NCBI RefSeq assembly: GCF_027409185.1
Contig: NC_084463.1
Coordinates: forward strand, 48,230,907-48,294,906
Origin: Cynocephalus volans
Taxonomy: Eukaryota; Chordata; Mammalia; Dermoptera; Cynocephalidae
Reading direction: 5' to 3'
DNA: 64,000 nucleotides
The translations under genes and the position numbers were made by a program. The notes under the pieces were generated by a model, which worked only from the letters and a program-made list of their open reading frames with translations, had not been told where the DNA came from and did no database searches. Below are positions 11,645 to 21,344 of this stretch, piece after piece. How positions within the stretch are numbered: position 1 is the first letter of the stretch; the number at the start of each line of letters is the position of its first letter.

Positions 11645-11832
11645 AGAAAAGCAGGAGACTTGGGGCCGAGCCCCTGGCGCACTTGGGAGAGTGCGGCGCT
11701 GGGAGCGCGGCGATGCTCCCGCCTGCGGGTTCGGATCCTATATAGGAATGACCGGTGCACTCACTGGCTGAGTGCCGGTCACGAAAACGACAAAAAAAAA
11801 AAAAAAAAAAAAAAAAAGAAAAGCAGGAGACT
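11645..11832 (+). mobile_element. CYN-type SINE with target-site duplication
   Basis: Well-preserved plus-strand SINE (body and tail 11661-11816). It has a tRNA-like head 'ggggccgagcccctggcgca', the box B-like 'ggttcggatcctatatagg', a second partial unit 'actcactggctgagtgccgg' and a poly-A tail of about 25. It is flanked by a 16-bp perfect duplication, agaaaagcaggagact, at 11645-11660 and 11817-11832. This indicates a young L1-mobilised insertion. Confidence 0.92.
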
Positions 11833-12049
11833 CAACTTGATTCTTAACCCATAAATATACAGAGGCCGTGTAAATGAGCACAACGAAGAAAAGAAATGCT
11901 TTTAAGAGAAGCATTATGGGGGCCCAGTTTCAGTACTGGGCCTGTGTACTCTGTCAGCCACATCTCTATCACTGCTCCAGTGGTGAGGTTCCAGGCTTCT
12001 GTAAAGGGTCCAGGCTCCTTTAAACGACCAGCTTGCACGGGAAGTAATA

Positions 12050-12215
12050 GCGTGAGAACTCACTCATTACCCCCACGCCCCCACTGAGGGCATTAATCTA
12101 TTCATGAGGAATCTGCCCCCATGACCCAAGCACCTCCCAAACGATCCCAAGGTTGATATCGATTTTGACATGAGCTTTGGGAGGACAAAACATCCAAACT
12201 CTATCACAAGTCTTT
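12050..12215 (-). mobile_element. MaLR LTR fragment
   Basis: Minus-strand fragment with 'gagggcattaatctattcat', 'catgacccaagcacctccca' and 'tttgggaggacaaaacatcc', the reverse complement of the 5' half of MLT1/MST-type LTRs. A poly-G run of 12 lies just beyond, at 12259-12270. Confidence 0.65.
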
Positions 12216-12898
12216 TTATTTTAAATTCAAAATTGTGGTAAAATATCAGCCTTAAAAGGGGGGGGGGGGGACATTCTGACACATGCTGCAACAGGGTAAA
12301 CCTCGCAGATGTCACATTAAATGAAATAAGCCAGGCACGAAAGGACTCCGTCTAACGGCCTCCCTAATAATAACTTTTAACACATTGCCAGTTGCTGCAA
12401 ACCTATGCAAATCTACAAGCAGCACGCACGTCTTTTATAGCTGATAGCTGAAGAAAACTTGATTTCAGTTTCCCAAATTTTTCTATAAATTCGTGAGGAA
12501 AAAATATTATAGAAGCATTTCAGGGATTTAACCAAAACAATACGTTTTCTGGATTTTGCAATGTTTGTGGTGAATGTCAGATGTTAAAGTGTGTACTCAT
12601 TATTTATTTTCTCTTTCTAAGGAAATATTTCTTTTATCGCCTAATTTAGTTACTTATAATTTTGTATTTTTTAGTTAAAAAAGCACCCTCCCTTTTTTAT
12701 GTTTCAAGCCCCACAAAACTGGTATCCACCTCTCCCACACACACCTTTTCTTTTTTTACAGGTTCTACCCTTATTTGAAATTTTGATCATTTTTCTTTGT
12801 AACTTTTTTGAATTGCTTCTGATTTTTTAAAATATGGAATTATTTCTATTTATATTTATCTTAATTAGTGGCCTTTGCTGCATCCCCCTCAAGTGCCG
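12216..12898. other. Intergenic, AT-rich, no gene seen
   Basis: Strongly AT-rich non-coding sequence. It ends in a (TC)n run at 12908-12929 that abuts the next SINE tail. Confidence 0.5.
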
Positions 12899-12906
12899 CA
12901 CTCTTT

Positions 12907-12937
<31 letters not shown>

Positions 12938-13112
12938 TTTTTTAAGATGACCGTTAAGGGGATCTTAACCCTCGACGTGGTCTTGTCAGCACCATGCTCA
13001 GCCAGTGAGCTAACAGGTCATCCCTATATGGGATCCGAACCCAGGGCCTTCGTGTTATCAGCACCGCACTCTCCCGGGTGAGCCACGGGCCGGCCCTGCC
13101 CCACTCTTTTCT
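12899..13112 (-). mobile_element. CYN-type SINE (dimeric) with target-site duplication
   Basis: Minus-strand dimeric SINE. A poly-T tail (to 12943) is followed by 'gatgaccgttaaggggatct', a 'tcagccagtgagc' unit, 'atatgggatccgaaccc' and the terminal 'gagccacgggccggccc'. It is flanked by cactcttttct at 12899-12909 and 13102-13112. Confidence 0.88.
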
Positions 13113-13559
13113 TTCTCTCTCTTTTTTTTTTCTGGCTCGCTTGTCAAATGTGACTTCTGCTGGCTTCATCTGATTGCTTTGAGGTTCTAAGTATTTAATC
13201 TACGTACTCAGAAGGAACGTAAGAACTGGTGAGTTGTGATGTGTCTAGACAGCCCTAATCCCTAACCCCATCCCTAATCTATGTTACGGTTATTTCGCGG
13301 AGAAGACTGTTCTTGCATTTGTCCGTGAGTAACTCATCTGATTTGGGGGGTTTTAGTTAAAGTTCGTTTTGTGACATTGTTCTAAGTTAACTTATTATGC
13401 AAAAGGTGTAAGAGGTTTGCTTTACTTTCTTGTACTTTAAATTGTTCTTTTATCTTTCTCTTCTGGTAATTCTTCTATTGTGCCAAAAAAAAAATTATCT
13501 TTTATACTTCTTGGTGTTCAGATGTTTGGGTCTAAAATAAGTATAATTATTTTGTTGGT
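13113..13559. other. Intergenic, AT-rich
   Basis: No gene. It contains a short degenerate CCCTAA-like stretch at 13253-13277 (ccctaatccctaaccccat). Confidence 0.5.
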
Positions 13560-13609
13560 TTGGAGCTAATAATTTTGATTACAGCGTAAGATTTTCAAAT
13601 GTTGGTCAT
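13560..13609 (-). pseudogene. Nuclear mitochondrial copy: start of cytochrome b
   Basis: On the minus strand ATG at 13609 begins M-T-N-I-x-K-S, matching the start of mammalian cytochrome b. The fifth codon, normally Arg, is TGA. Similarity fades after about 16 codons, so this is the left edge of a mitochondrial DNA insertion (NUMT). Confidence 0.7.
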
Positions 13610-13612
13610 TTA

Positions 13613-13680
13613 AGTACTTATAGTTGAAATACAATAATTTCTCATTTCATTAGTTGTGTTTAGATTCTGTGTGAGAATTA
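13613..13680 (+). pseudogene. NUMT copy of mitochondrial tRNA-Glu
   Basis: Sequence 'acttatagttgaaatacaat' with the downstream 'gtgtgagaatt' matches mitochondrial tRNA-Glu. It sits between cytb (opposite strand) and ND6 (same strand), exactly as in vertebrate mtDNA. It is a nuclear fossil, not a working tRNA gene. Confidence 0.8.
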
Positions 13681-13681
13681 T

Positions 13682-14240
13682 GACGTATTCTGTATTTTCA
13701 ATAAGTACTATTTTTTGTAGGTTTTATAGGGTTTTCTTTAAAACCTTTGCCTAATTATAGTAGTTTAGAATTAATTATCAGTGGTGGTTTTAGTTATCAA
13801 ATTGTAATAAATGTAAGGGGTCTATTCAGATTTAATAATATTTTTGACATATTTAGAGAGATGGTGGTCGTGTTTGGGTGTACTACAGAAATGGCTACTT
13901 AAGAATAACCTGAGACTTGAGGCTTTAGTATTGTCATCTGGGGAGTTTTACTACTAGGTTTATTAATAGAGTTATTTATGATTATACAAATGATAGGCTA
14001 TGATGAGTGGAGATTTTTAGTGATTTTAAAAACCTAGAGAACTGGTTAATTTCTGAAGATGAAGAGATTGGGCGTCTTAGTGAAGATTCTATGAATGTAA
14101 CCATGTTCTATTCTTACGAAAGCCAATTAATAGCTGTGTCTGGTCAATCTTTGTTAGTATTTTCATTGTTATTGAAATTACTCAAAAACGTTAGGTGGTT
14201 AGAAGCATGGCTAGTAAAAGTGAAAAAAGAAAGGAGATAA
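13682..14240 (+). pseudogene. NUMT copy of ND6
   Basis: Degraded mitochondrial ND6. Residues like G-F-I-G-F-S-L-K-P-L-P-N-Y, then M-V-V-V-F-G-C-T-T-E-M-A-T, then W-L-I-S-E-D-E and L-Y-S-Y-E-S are in the right order. The last part stays open for 77 codons from 14007. In-frame stops and small changes break the rest. Orientation opposite to ND5 is as in mtDNA. Confidence 0.85.
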
Positions 14241-14415
14241 AATATAATTAAATTAGGCTCTTTTGATTAGAAATGTATGTTGAAGTTATCTTTTTGAAAT
14301 GAGAGATATTTTTTGGAGTTACTTTTTCTAGTCAGGTTAAGTCTAATAAAAATTATGTTGTGTTTTGGCTTTTTGATAGGTTTATACATGGTGACAAATG
14401 TTGGAAGAAACCTAG

Positions 14416-14927
14416 TGAAATAGAGCTCCCTACACCCTCATAATGTACGCTATCTGCTTCTGTAGAGTTGCTTGCTTAACCTAAGTAACTCCATTTTACC
14501 CCCTGTCTGACCTGCAGACTACCCCCCCCTTCTGCATGAGATACTGTTGACCTTCTCATAGAAACAAAAGCCGTTGCATAGAAACAGGAGCCATACACAG
14601 TAAAGTATTACATGGTAACAGGAACCATACGCAGTGAACTATTGCATAGGAACATACACAATGAAAAGTTGTACGCTTGATTGCTCTAATGGCTCATTCT
14701 TGGCTTCTGTGACCTAGCTCCCTGGCTTGCTTTGTGCAACTGGACAAACCCGTGTGCCAACAGGATGTAGTTTTTGCCTTTAAAAATCCCACAAGACCAA
14801 GGCCCAAGGCTGCTCTTCCTTGGTTGCTCCTTGGAAGATGGACACTGGCCAGCTGGAGTGAATAAACTGCCCTTTTCTGCACAAGTGGCGTGTAAGTGCA
14901 CTTCTTGTGGGAAGGTTCCTCACAACA
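14416..14927 (+). mobile_element. Solo ERV LTR with 4-bp target duplication
   Basis: 512 bp starting TG and ending CA, flanked by CTAG at 14412-14415 and 14928-14931. It has a TATA-like 'tttaaaaatccc' near 14779 and an AATAAA signal near 14862, and ends 'cctcacaaca'. The 4-bp duplication is typical of gammaretrovirus-like (class I) ERVs. It sits inside the ND5 nuclear copy. The internal viral region is absent. Confidence 0.85.
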
Positions 14928-14983
14928 CTAGGAGGTTGAAAAATGTATGTTTGTATGAGTAGGATTCAAATCTGAGATTAAGT

Positions 14984-15410
14984 GTGTAGTAGATTGAATT
15001 ATGTCCCCCCAAAATTCATTGAAGCTTGAATTATTTCCCCCAAGCATTATGCTTTAGAAACTTAGCCCCCACTGTGACTGTTAAGAGGGTGGGAAATCCT
15101 ATTATGGTAATTGAAAGGTGGAGCCTTGAAGCGGTGATTGGATTATAGGGCCATGCAGTAGTGAATGGATTAAACATTGTGGTCAAGGGAGTGGTTCTGA
15201 GGGCTTTAAGAGAAGAATCTGTCTGTCTCTCATTTGCTCTCTCTGCTTCCACCATCTTGCAGTGTGAGACCCCTGGGTCAGTGTAGTCATCAACAGATGG
15301 ACTTTGGACTTCCCAGCCTCAGAAACTATAAACAATAACTGTCATTTTTCTTTATAAATCACCCAGTTCCAGGTATTTTTTTATATGCAACAAAATGGAC
15401 TAATCCAATA
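14984..15410 (+). mobile_element. MaLR (MST-type) LTR inside the NUMT
   Basis: MST-like LTR: 'attatgtccccccaaaattc', 'ggtgattggattatagg', 'ggacttcccagcctcagaaa' and the end 'atggactaatccaata'. It interrupts ND5 between residues that are adjacent in mitochondrial proteins. At 15135-15145 it contains TGATTGGATTA, whose reverse complement TAATCCAATCA is a perfect human DUX4 consensus. The exact ends are uncertain by some bases. Confidence 0.85.
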
Positions 15411-16920
15411 TGTTATTAGGCTAAATTCTAATGCTATAGTAAGACCTAAGATACTTATGGCAAGAGCTGAGAGCTTTAGGTACAGTGGCATAGCCATTTG
15501 TGAAATATTTATAGGAGTAATGTTGTTAGAGATAGCAAATCTAGCAAAAATACTACCAATCATTAGATACTCAATTGAATTAATTAAAAGGGGGCTGTTT
15601 TCATTGACATGAATTAGAGTTGAAAAGTGAGGTTGTTCTAGAAGTGCAAAGAAAATAACTAGAGTACCACAGAGAGTTGTTAGGGAGGTGGCATTAAGTC
15701 TGATTACCAGGACTTGGGCATTAGTATAGGACATGTTTGTGGTTTCAGTATTTGAGTCTTTGGAGCAGAAGCGTGTAAGAAGGGGCACAGCCGCAAGTGC
15801 CAGGCTTCAGACACTGACTGAAGTGGTGACAGGTACAGCTTTGAACTGGCCTCCTGTTTTTCAAATAGCTTGTTTGTGATTAAGGTTATAAATAATTGAT
15901 CCAAAGCGTATGAGCAGCAGAGCTTGAAAGAATGCATGTGCAATGTAAGGAGTGTCTAGATGTAGTGGATTGATGATGATAGCAATTATCATGAGACCTG
16001 CTTGACTTGACAAAAAATGCAAAATAATTTTATGATGTCATTTGTGTTAGGACACAGGTTTCTTTGAATAAAGTGGCAATAGCAGCTAGGCATACCATTA
16101 ATGTTTGTTTTGTTGTTTCTGTTGATGAGTAACAGCAAATGAATAAGAAAATTCCTGCTACAACTTCTGTGCTGTAGTGGACTGGGGCTGAGGCTGATGC
16201 GGGGCCTCCTTCTGTTGAATGTAGACACGGGTGAAGGCCAGGTTGGGTAGATTCACTCATTGCTGCCAGAAAAAGGCTGATTAATTGGAGAATATCAGGG
16301 TAGGGTTGAGCACGAAAATCTGTTAAAATTCTCAAGTGTTTGAGTGTAATACAAATCATGGCATTGATAGAACAAGTCCAATATCTCCAATAGGATTATA
16401 TAAAGTTGCTGTTATATTTGTATCTAATTGGCCATATTATTCTTTGATAAGTAAAAATAATATAATTTCTACTACTTTTCACCTAATGAAGAGTCGGAAG
16501 AAGCTGTTAGCAGTAGCTAAAATTAGTACGGGGATGAAAAACATAAATAAATATTTAAAGAACTCATTTGGATGGTTTGATGTTTGGATCTGAATGCATA
16601 TATTTTATTAAAAATTATATGATCAATCATTATGACAAGAAAGTGCTATGAGCACAAATATTATTGAGGAATAATCTAACTTGAAGCCAAGTGTAAGATT
16701 TAGGGATTAAATAGTCATTCAATATCAGTTTGAGGTGATTATTTCTTGGTATGAATAAATAAATATCAGGGTTAAATTTAGGCAGATTATAAAAGCATAT
16801 GAAATTGATGTTTCTACATAGAAGTGTAGAAGATATTTTTATAAATGTTAGTAATGGTTATGGTAATTAGTAAAATTAGTATTGTGAGTAAAATTATAAT
16901 TAAAAAGAGAAGATATTTAT

Positions 16921-16990
16921 TATTTTTATTTGGAGTTGCTCCAATTTTTTGGCTCCAAAGATCAATGGGTTACTTGTACCCTTTGAAAGT
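16921..16990 (-). pseudogene. NUMT copy of mitochondrial tRNA-Leu(CUN)
   Basis: The reverse complement reads 'actttcaaagggtacaagta' through 'gagcaactccaaataaaa', matching mitochondrial tRNA-Leu(CUN). It directly precedes ND5, as in mtDNA. Confidence 0.85.
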
Positions 16991-17049
16991 TGAACAAGCC
17001 ATATTGTCATTCATGGAGGCATGATTTACCAGTTCTTGCATATTTTCTC
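16990..17049 (-). pseudogene. NUMT copy of mitochondrial tRNA-Ser(AGY)
   Basis: The reverse complement 'gagaaaatatgcaagaactg' to 'atatggcttgttcaa' matches the D-arm-less mitochondrial tRNA-Ser(AGY). It sits in order between tRNA-Leu and tRNA-His. Confidence 0.82.
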
Positions 17050-17050
17050 A

Positions 17051-17113
17051 GTAAATAAAACATTTTAAGCTTCTATTAGTAGATTTATAAACTAATATTT
17101 AAACTATATTTAC
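17051..17113 (-). pseudogene. NUMT copy of mitochondrial tRNA-His
   Basis: The reverse complement begins 'gtaaatatagtttaaatatt' and ends 'ttttatttac', matching mitochondrial tRNA-His. It is the first of the His-Ser-Leu cluster after ND4. Confidence 0.82.
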
Positions 17114-17117
17114 AGTA

Positions 17118-17727
17118 TATGGCTTTTACAATAATGTTGCGATTAAGTGAGGAGTAATAGAGGCAGAAGATATATAAATATAAGAGTTTCTTTGTGTGTG
17201 AGTGATTGTTTAATGTTGTTAATGTGATATGTAAGTTGCCTCATTGTGTTGTGAAGAATGTGTAGAAGGAATACAGAGCTCTTCTTACTATATTAAGTCC
17301 TATTAAGGTCATTGTAAAATTCTATCATAAAACTAATGCTAGAACCTCAAATATTTCTCCAATTAGGTTACTAGTTGGTGGTAAAGTTAGGTTGGTTAAG
17401 CTAGCCAGTGTTCCTCATGTTACTATTAGGGGAAGTAATGTCTAGTCTGAGAGATAATAGCATAGTTGGGATATGGATTGATTCATAGTTGGGTTTTTGA
17501 GACAGAGCAGTGTTTAAGATGTGAGGCCCCAAGCAATTATTAAGGCTCTGGCTCCTGTAACACTTCATGGTGTTTGGATGAGAATGGCGGCAGTCACTCG
17601 TGCCTCATGACTTACAGGTGAATGTGTGATAAGTGATCATAGGTCTGTCTGGTGCAAACAAATGGAGCTTGTAATCATTATTTACCAATGGATAATATGA
17701 GTCATTCTGCTATGGACTTGGTGAGCA
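17118..17727 (-). pseudogene. NUMT copy of ND4 (C-terminal part)
   Basis: The minus strand encodes degraded ND4. T-S-S-I-C-L-H-Q-T-D-L is followed by A-A-I-L-I-Q-T-P, then L-A-S-L-T-N-L-T-L-P-P-T, then a stretch like M-T-L-I-G-L-N-M. Stops and frameshifts are present. It is cut upstream at about 17712-17727, where the DUX-like sequence starts, so this is the right edge of the NUMT. The insert's mtDNA order cytb-Glu-ND6-ND5-Leu-Ser-His-ND4 is fully collinear with vertebrate mtDNA. Confidence 0.88.
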
Positions 17728-17783
17728 CTTCAAGCAGCTCTCTCCCTAGGGAATCCTGGAGGAGGAGGACGGCTTTGAGAGTT

Positions 17784-19395
17784 CTGGTCAAGATGGTGGA
17801 ATAGATGGTCCCCAGCGTCACTCTTCCACAAATCAACCAATTTACAACCATAAAAATGTAACATCAGCCAAGCTGGGGCTGCTCGAGCTCAGGGGAAGAG
17901 GAGGAGAGACCTACAGAGTACATGAAGGTAGGAGAAACCACAATGAGAGAAAGAAAAATCAGCTCTGAGTGTTTGGGCTGCTGCCACTTTAAGGCTAGAA
18001 CTGCTGAGCGCATGGAGCAGGAACCAGCAGAAGCTGCAGCTGTGCCCTTCAGATGGAGATGCTTGGAAGCAGCAGGAGAGAAGAGGGCCTTGTGGCCCCA
18101 GGACAGCAAGAACACTAATAGGGTTCCCATGGACCCACGCAGGAGTGAGGAGCCAGAACAGCTGAAAAAAAGGAAGCCACTCAGAGGCTGGTGAGTCATC
18201 GCAAGGGACCAGTGCAGGGCCCATCCCATGGGAAGCATTTGCAGCACGGATGTTGGAGGAGACGTGCCCGCCAGGAGGACACTGGGACAAAGCAAGGACA
18301 GCCGATCTGCCCCCCAATCAGCACAGGACCAGCCAGACGAGACTGGTCAGGAATATAGAATTGCATGGGGTGCAGTTTGATGAAAATCTCAGGCCCAGAC
18401 CAGAGTTTCTATACAATCCTGGTGCACTGGGTCTCTGGAGAGACGGAAGTACTTTTAAGGTCAACCGTTAAACCCTGAGCTGCACAAAAAGCCTTTCCTA
18501 GGGAAACAGCTGCAAAGCAGCAATTTAGCTCAACCACAGAGCTCAAGTACTGGTTCCCACAGGAAATTCCCCCATTTTAGAAGTAAGCAAAAGACAAAAA
18601 ATTAGTTCCAGCCCAGGCACACCACCAGTGTCTTGGGACCTACCAGGTGACATGAGGCATGGACCAGGGACTGGACCCTCCCATCCACAACCAGGCACAC
18701 CATGCCAGTGCCTCAGGGCCTGCCTGGGGACCCAAGTCATACAGAAGGGGACTGGACCCCTCTCCCACAACCAGGCACACCATGCTGCAACTCGGGGCCC
18801 ACCCGGGGACCCAAGGTATGGAGCCAGGGACCAGACACTCCCCACAACCAGGCACAGCACCAGCACCAAGGAGCATGCCCAAAACATCACCTCCATGTGG
18901 GTGGCCCACCACAGCCACCACAATAACCATGGCTGCCACAAAAGCAGCTAACACCACAACCACCACGCAGGTGGTCCACCAGCCACTGGAGTGTATTGAC
19001 ACAAGGAGAGTCACCAGCAGAGATGAAGAAAGAAGGAGGATGTCTCTCTCCACAAAGCCCATTTCAAAGTGGCAGAAGAAGCATCTGCTCTGTGATAACA
19101 TTTGGGGTCCTGATCACACCTCTCAGCATTGAACGGATCATCTAGGCAACAAATCAACAGAGTAACCATTATTCTTTCAGAAGGAGAGAAGAAATCTAAA
19201 GTAGTTAGAGGGGGAGGAAGGAAGGAGAGAGGGATGGGGAGAGATTGGACAAGGGGCAAAAAGAATAATTATGATTTTTAACACTATATATGCTAGTAAT
19301 ATTGATTTGATCAACATATCTCAATGTTGAACCCCCAAAAAAGAATAATCAATTTTGACTCAATAAAAATTAATTTTTTTAAAATAGAAAGAAAG
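17784..19395 (+). mobile_element. Composite VNTR-bearing L1-derived retroelement, copy 1
   Basis: About 1.6 kb inserted within the DUX-like reading frame. It starts 'ctggtcaagatggtggaata', like an L1 5' UTR. An internal VNTR of about 80 bp per unit (18611-18890) follows, then a module rich in 'ccaccacaaccacc' resembling the 5' region of the L1 at 54.3-54.5 kb. The 3' end has a G/A-rich stretch and 'gatcaacatatctcaatgtt', ending in an A-rich tail. A second copy with identical layout lies at 47982-50542 on the minus strand. It contains no ORF1 or ORF2. No clear target-site duplication was found for this copy. Its architecture is comparable to primate SVA or gibbon LAVA elements. Confidence 0.75.
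18611..18890 (+). repeat. VNTR, about 3.5 units of 80 bp
   Basis: GC-rich tandem repeat with units beginning 'ccaggcacaccatgccagtg' at 18611, 18691, 18771 and about 18849. It is the short version of the VNTR at 48525-49690. Long open frames on both strands (up to 157 codons) result from the repeat and are not called. Confidence 0.85.
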
Positions 19396-19661
19396 ACAAT
19401 GGATCTGACCCCAAGTCAAAGGGATGCCCTGCAGGCATTGCTTGAACAGAGCCCCTATCCTGGTATAACCACCAGACAAAAAGTGGCCAAAGAAATTGGT
19501 GTTCCTGAGTCAGAAAAGAGATTTGGTTTCAAAACCAGAGAGGACGACGCCTCAGGCAGAGTCAGTCGGGGTCTGCAGGCTCCTCGGGAGGAGAGCAACT
19601 TCCTCAGCAGGAGCCACCTCGGCCTTGGACTCAGGAAACCTTACCCAGAGAAGGCAGATGA

Positions 19662-19799
<138 letters not shown>

Positions 19800-20740
19800 T
19801 AGTTTTAGAACCAAGGAGTTTGGCACCCAGGCCAGAGCAGAAGTGGACCCATGAATTCCCTGGCAGAAGGTCCACATCAGAGACCCCGCCTGACTTTTCA
19901 GCTGCAGCAAAGCGGCTTGTACACTGCCCCAAGCAACGACCATCGTCTTCTTCCCTCCACTTCTTTCAGCAGCAAGAAGTCATTTGTGCCAGCTCTTCCT
20001 CCACCCCACATGTCCTTTGGTCTTTGGGATCCCTCTGGGGGCTGAATGAGCAGGCACCGAGGCTCATGATGCTCCAGCTCACCCAGGCTATGCCAGGAGA
20101 ACTCTCTCAACCTGTTCTGACACTTATGAGTCACACGTCATTGGCACCAGCTCTAGGAGGGGGCTGTCACATACTCAGACTCCTTTCTGGTGTGCATACC
20201 AAGGAAAGTGCCGGGATGACAAGGACAATGGGCACACTGGCCTGGCAGTTCTGCCCATAAAGGGGCAGCCTCAAACAGATAACACTGAGGAACACTCGCA
20301 GGGCCTGGCTCAGCACATCCCACCTCATGCAGTGGTGCAGTGAGGAGCCCAGGACATGATGGTCCAGCAGGAATCTGGAGAAAAGGCACCTCAGCAGCCC
20401 GCACACACCCAGTCACCCCTGAGGTGGCAGCAGCCAGTACCAGCTAAGAAGCCATCTCATCTCGTGAGCAGGCAGACCAGCATCCTGCACAAACCTCAAG
20501 CTTTGAGATGGCCCTTTGCGCCCACACAGTATCCTGTGGTGAATCTGGATCCACAGCAGGAAGCCCCTCTACCACCCGATCCACCTCTCAGTGAGGAAGA
20601 ATTGTGGGCTCTGCTCGACACGCTGCAGAGCTCACCAGGGCAGCAGCTGGAGGAAAGGATGGGGTCCTCCTCACCACTGCAATCCAGGCCTCCTTCCCAT
20701 GGGGGCAGAATCAGTGTGATGCAAAAGAGGACAATGTAGA

Positions 20741-21344
20741 AGGAACACATCCTGTTTGGGAGCCAGACTAACACAAGAGGAAGTACCAACTATGTGGAAA
20801 CCAAAAAGGAACTTTTTTCTCTGTCCTGTGGGCAGCACTTAACTTCTGTTCTCACTTAATGGCTTAAATGATTGTTTCCAAGCTCCATACAGGCTCTGGG
20901 GGCACCGGGCACCAGGCAGTGGATGCCTTTGGTGAATTCTGGTGACCTAAAGCATTTTCATCACAAGCATGACCTCCTCCCTGTGAGCATCACCCCCTGG
21001 CAATCCGGACAGTGCACAAGCTGGAACCCACTGAATCAAGAGTAGGTCTAAGGGGATCACGTCTACACTCCTGTCCTTTCTGGCAAATTTGAAGGCAGGT
21101 GGATGTGTAGTAAATAAGTAATGAAAAAAGACTGAAAAAGTTAAAATAGCAACTTGATGAAATCATTGAACATAAGCCTATGAAAGCTAATCCTCCCACA
21201 ATGATAGCATTTTTACATATATGTACGTACCTATCTACCCATAAAGCTGCCAATTTTATAAAAAATAAATTATATGTCATGTTTTTTTTTTTTAAAAGAA
21301 ATAGTTCTGTCCCTTTGAGCACTGGAAAAGGGCCCACAAGATCA
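20741..21344. other. Flank of the DUX-like pseudogene, no gene seen
   Basis: Possible old 3' untranslated or flanking sequence. No exon recognised. Contains a T12 run near 21281. Confidence 0.4.

Larger units (their letters stand above)
14241..16920 (-). pseudogene. NUMT copy of ND5, split by two LTRs
   Basis: Mitochondrial ND5 on the minus strand. The C-terminal part (14241-14411: L-D-L-T-x-L-E-K-V, I-S-N-Q-K-S-L-I) is cut by an ERV LTR at 14416-14927. A short piece follows at 14932-14983, then a MaLR LTR at about 14984-15410. The central part is at 15411-16359 (N-S-P-L-L-I-N-S-I, M-P-L-Y-L-K-L, and S-T-E-x-V-A-G-I-F-L-F-I). The N-terminal part is strongly decayed. A 135-codon frame at 15381-15788 stays open by chance. 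It is read in the standard code here, although the source gene used the mitochondrial code. The two LTRs landed after the mtDNA entered the nucleus. Confidence 0.9.

Noticed and set aside
13253-13277. Telomere-like CCCTAA stretch near a subtelomere-type locus
   Set aside because: Only about three imperfect units, too short and degenerate to claim an interstitial telomere.
15381-15788. 135-codon minus-strand frame with clear protein similarity
   Set aside because: It is the ND5 part of a nuclear mitochondrial copy. Neighbouring ND5 sequence is split by LTRs and stops, so it is not a nuclear gene.
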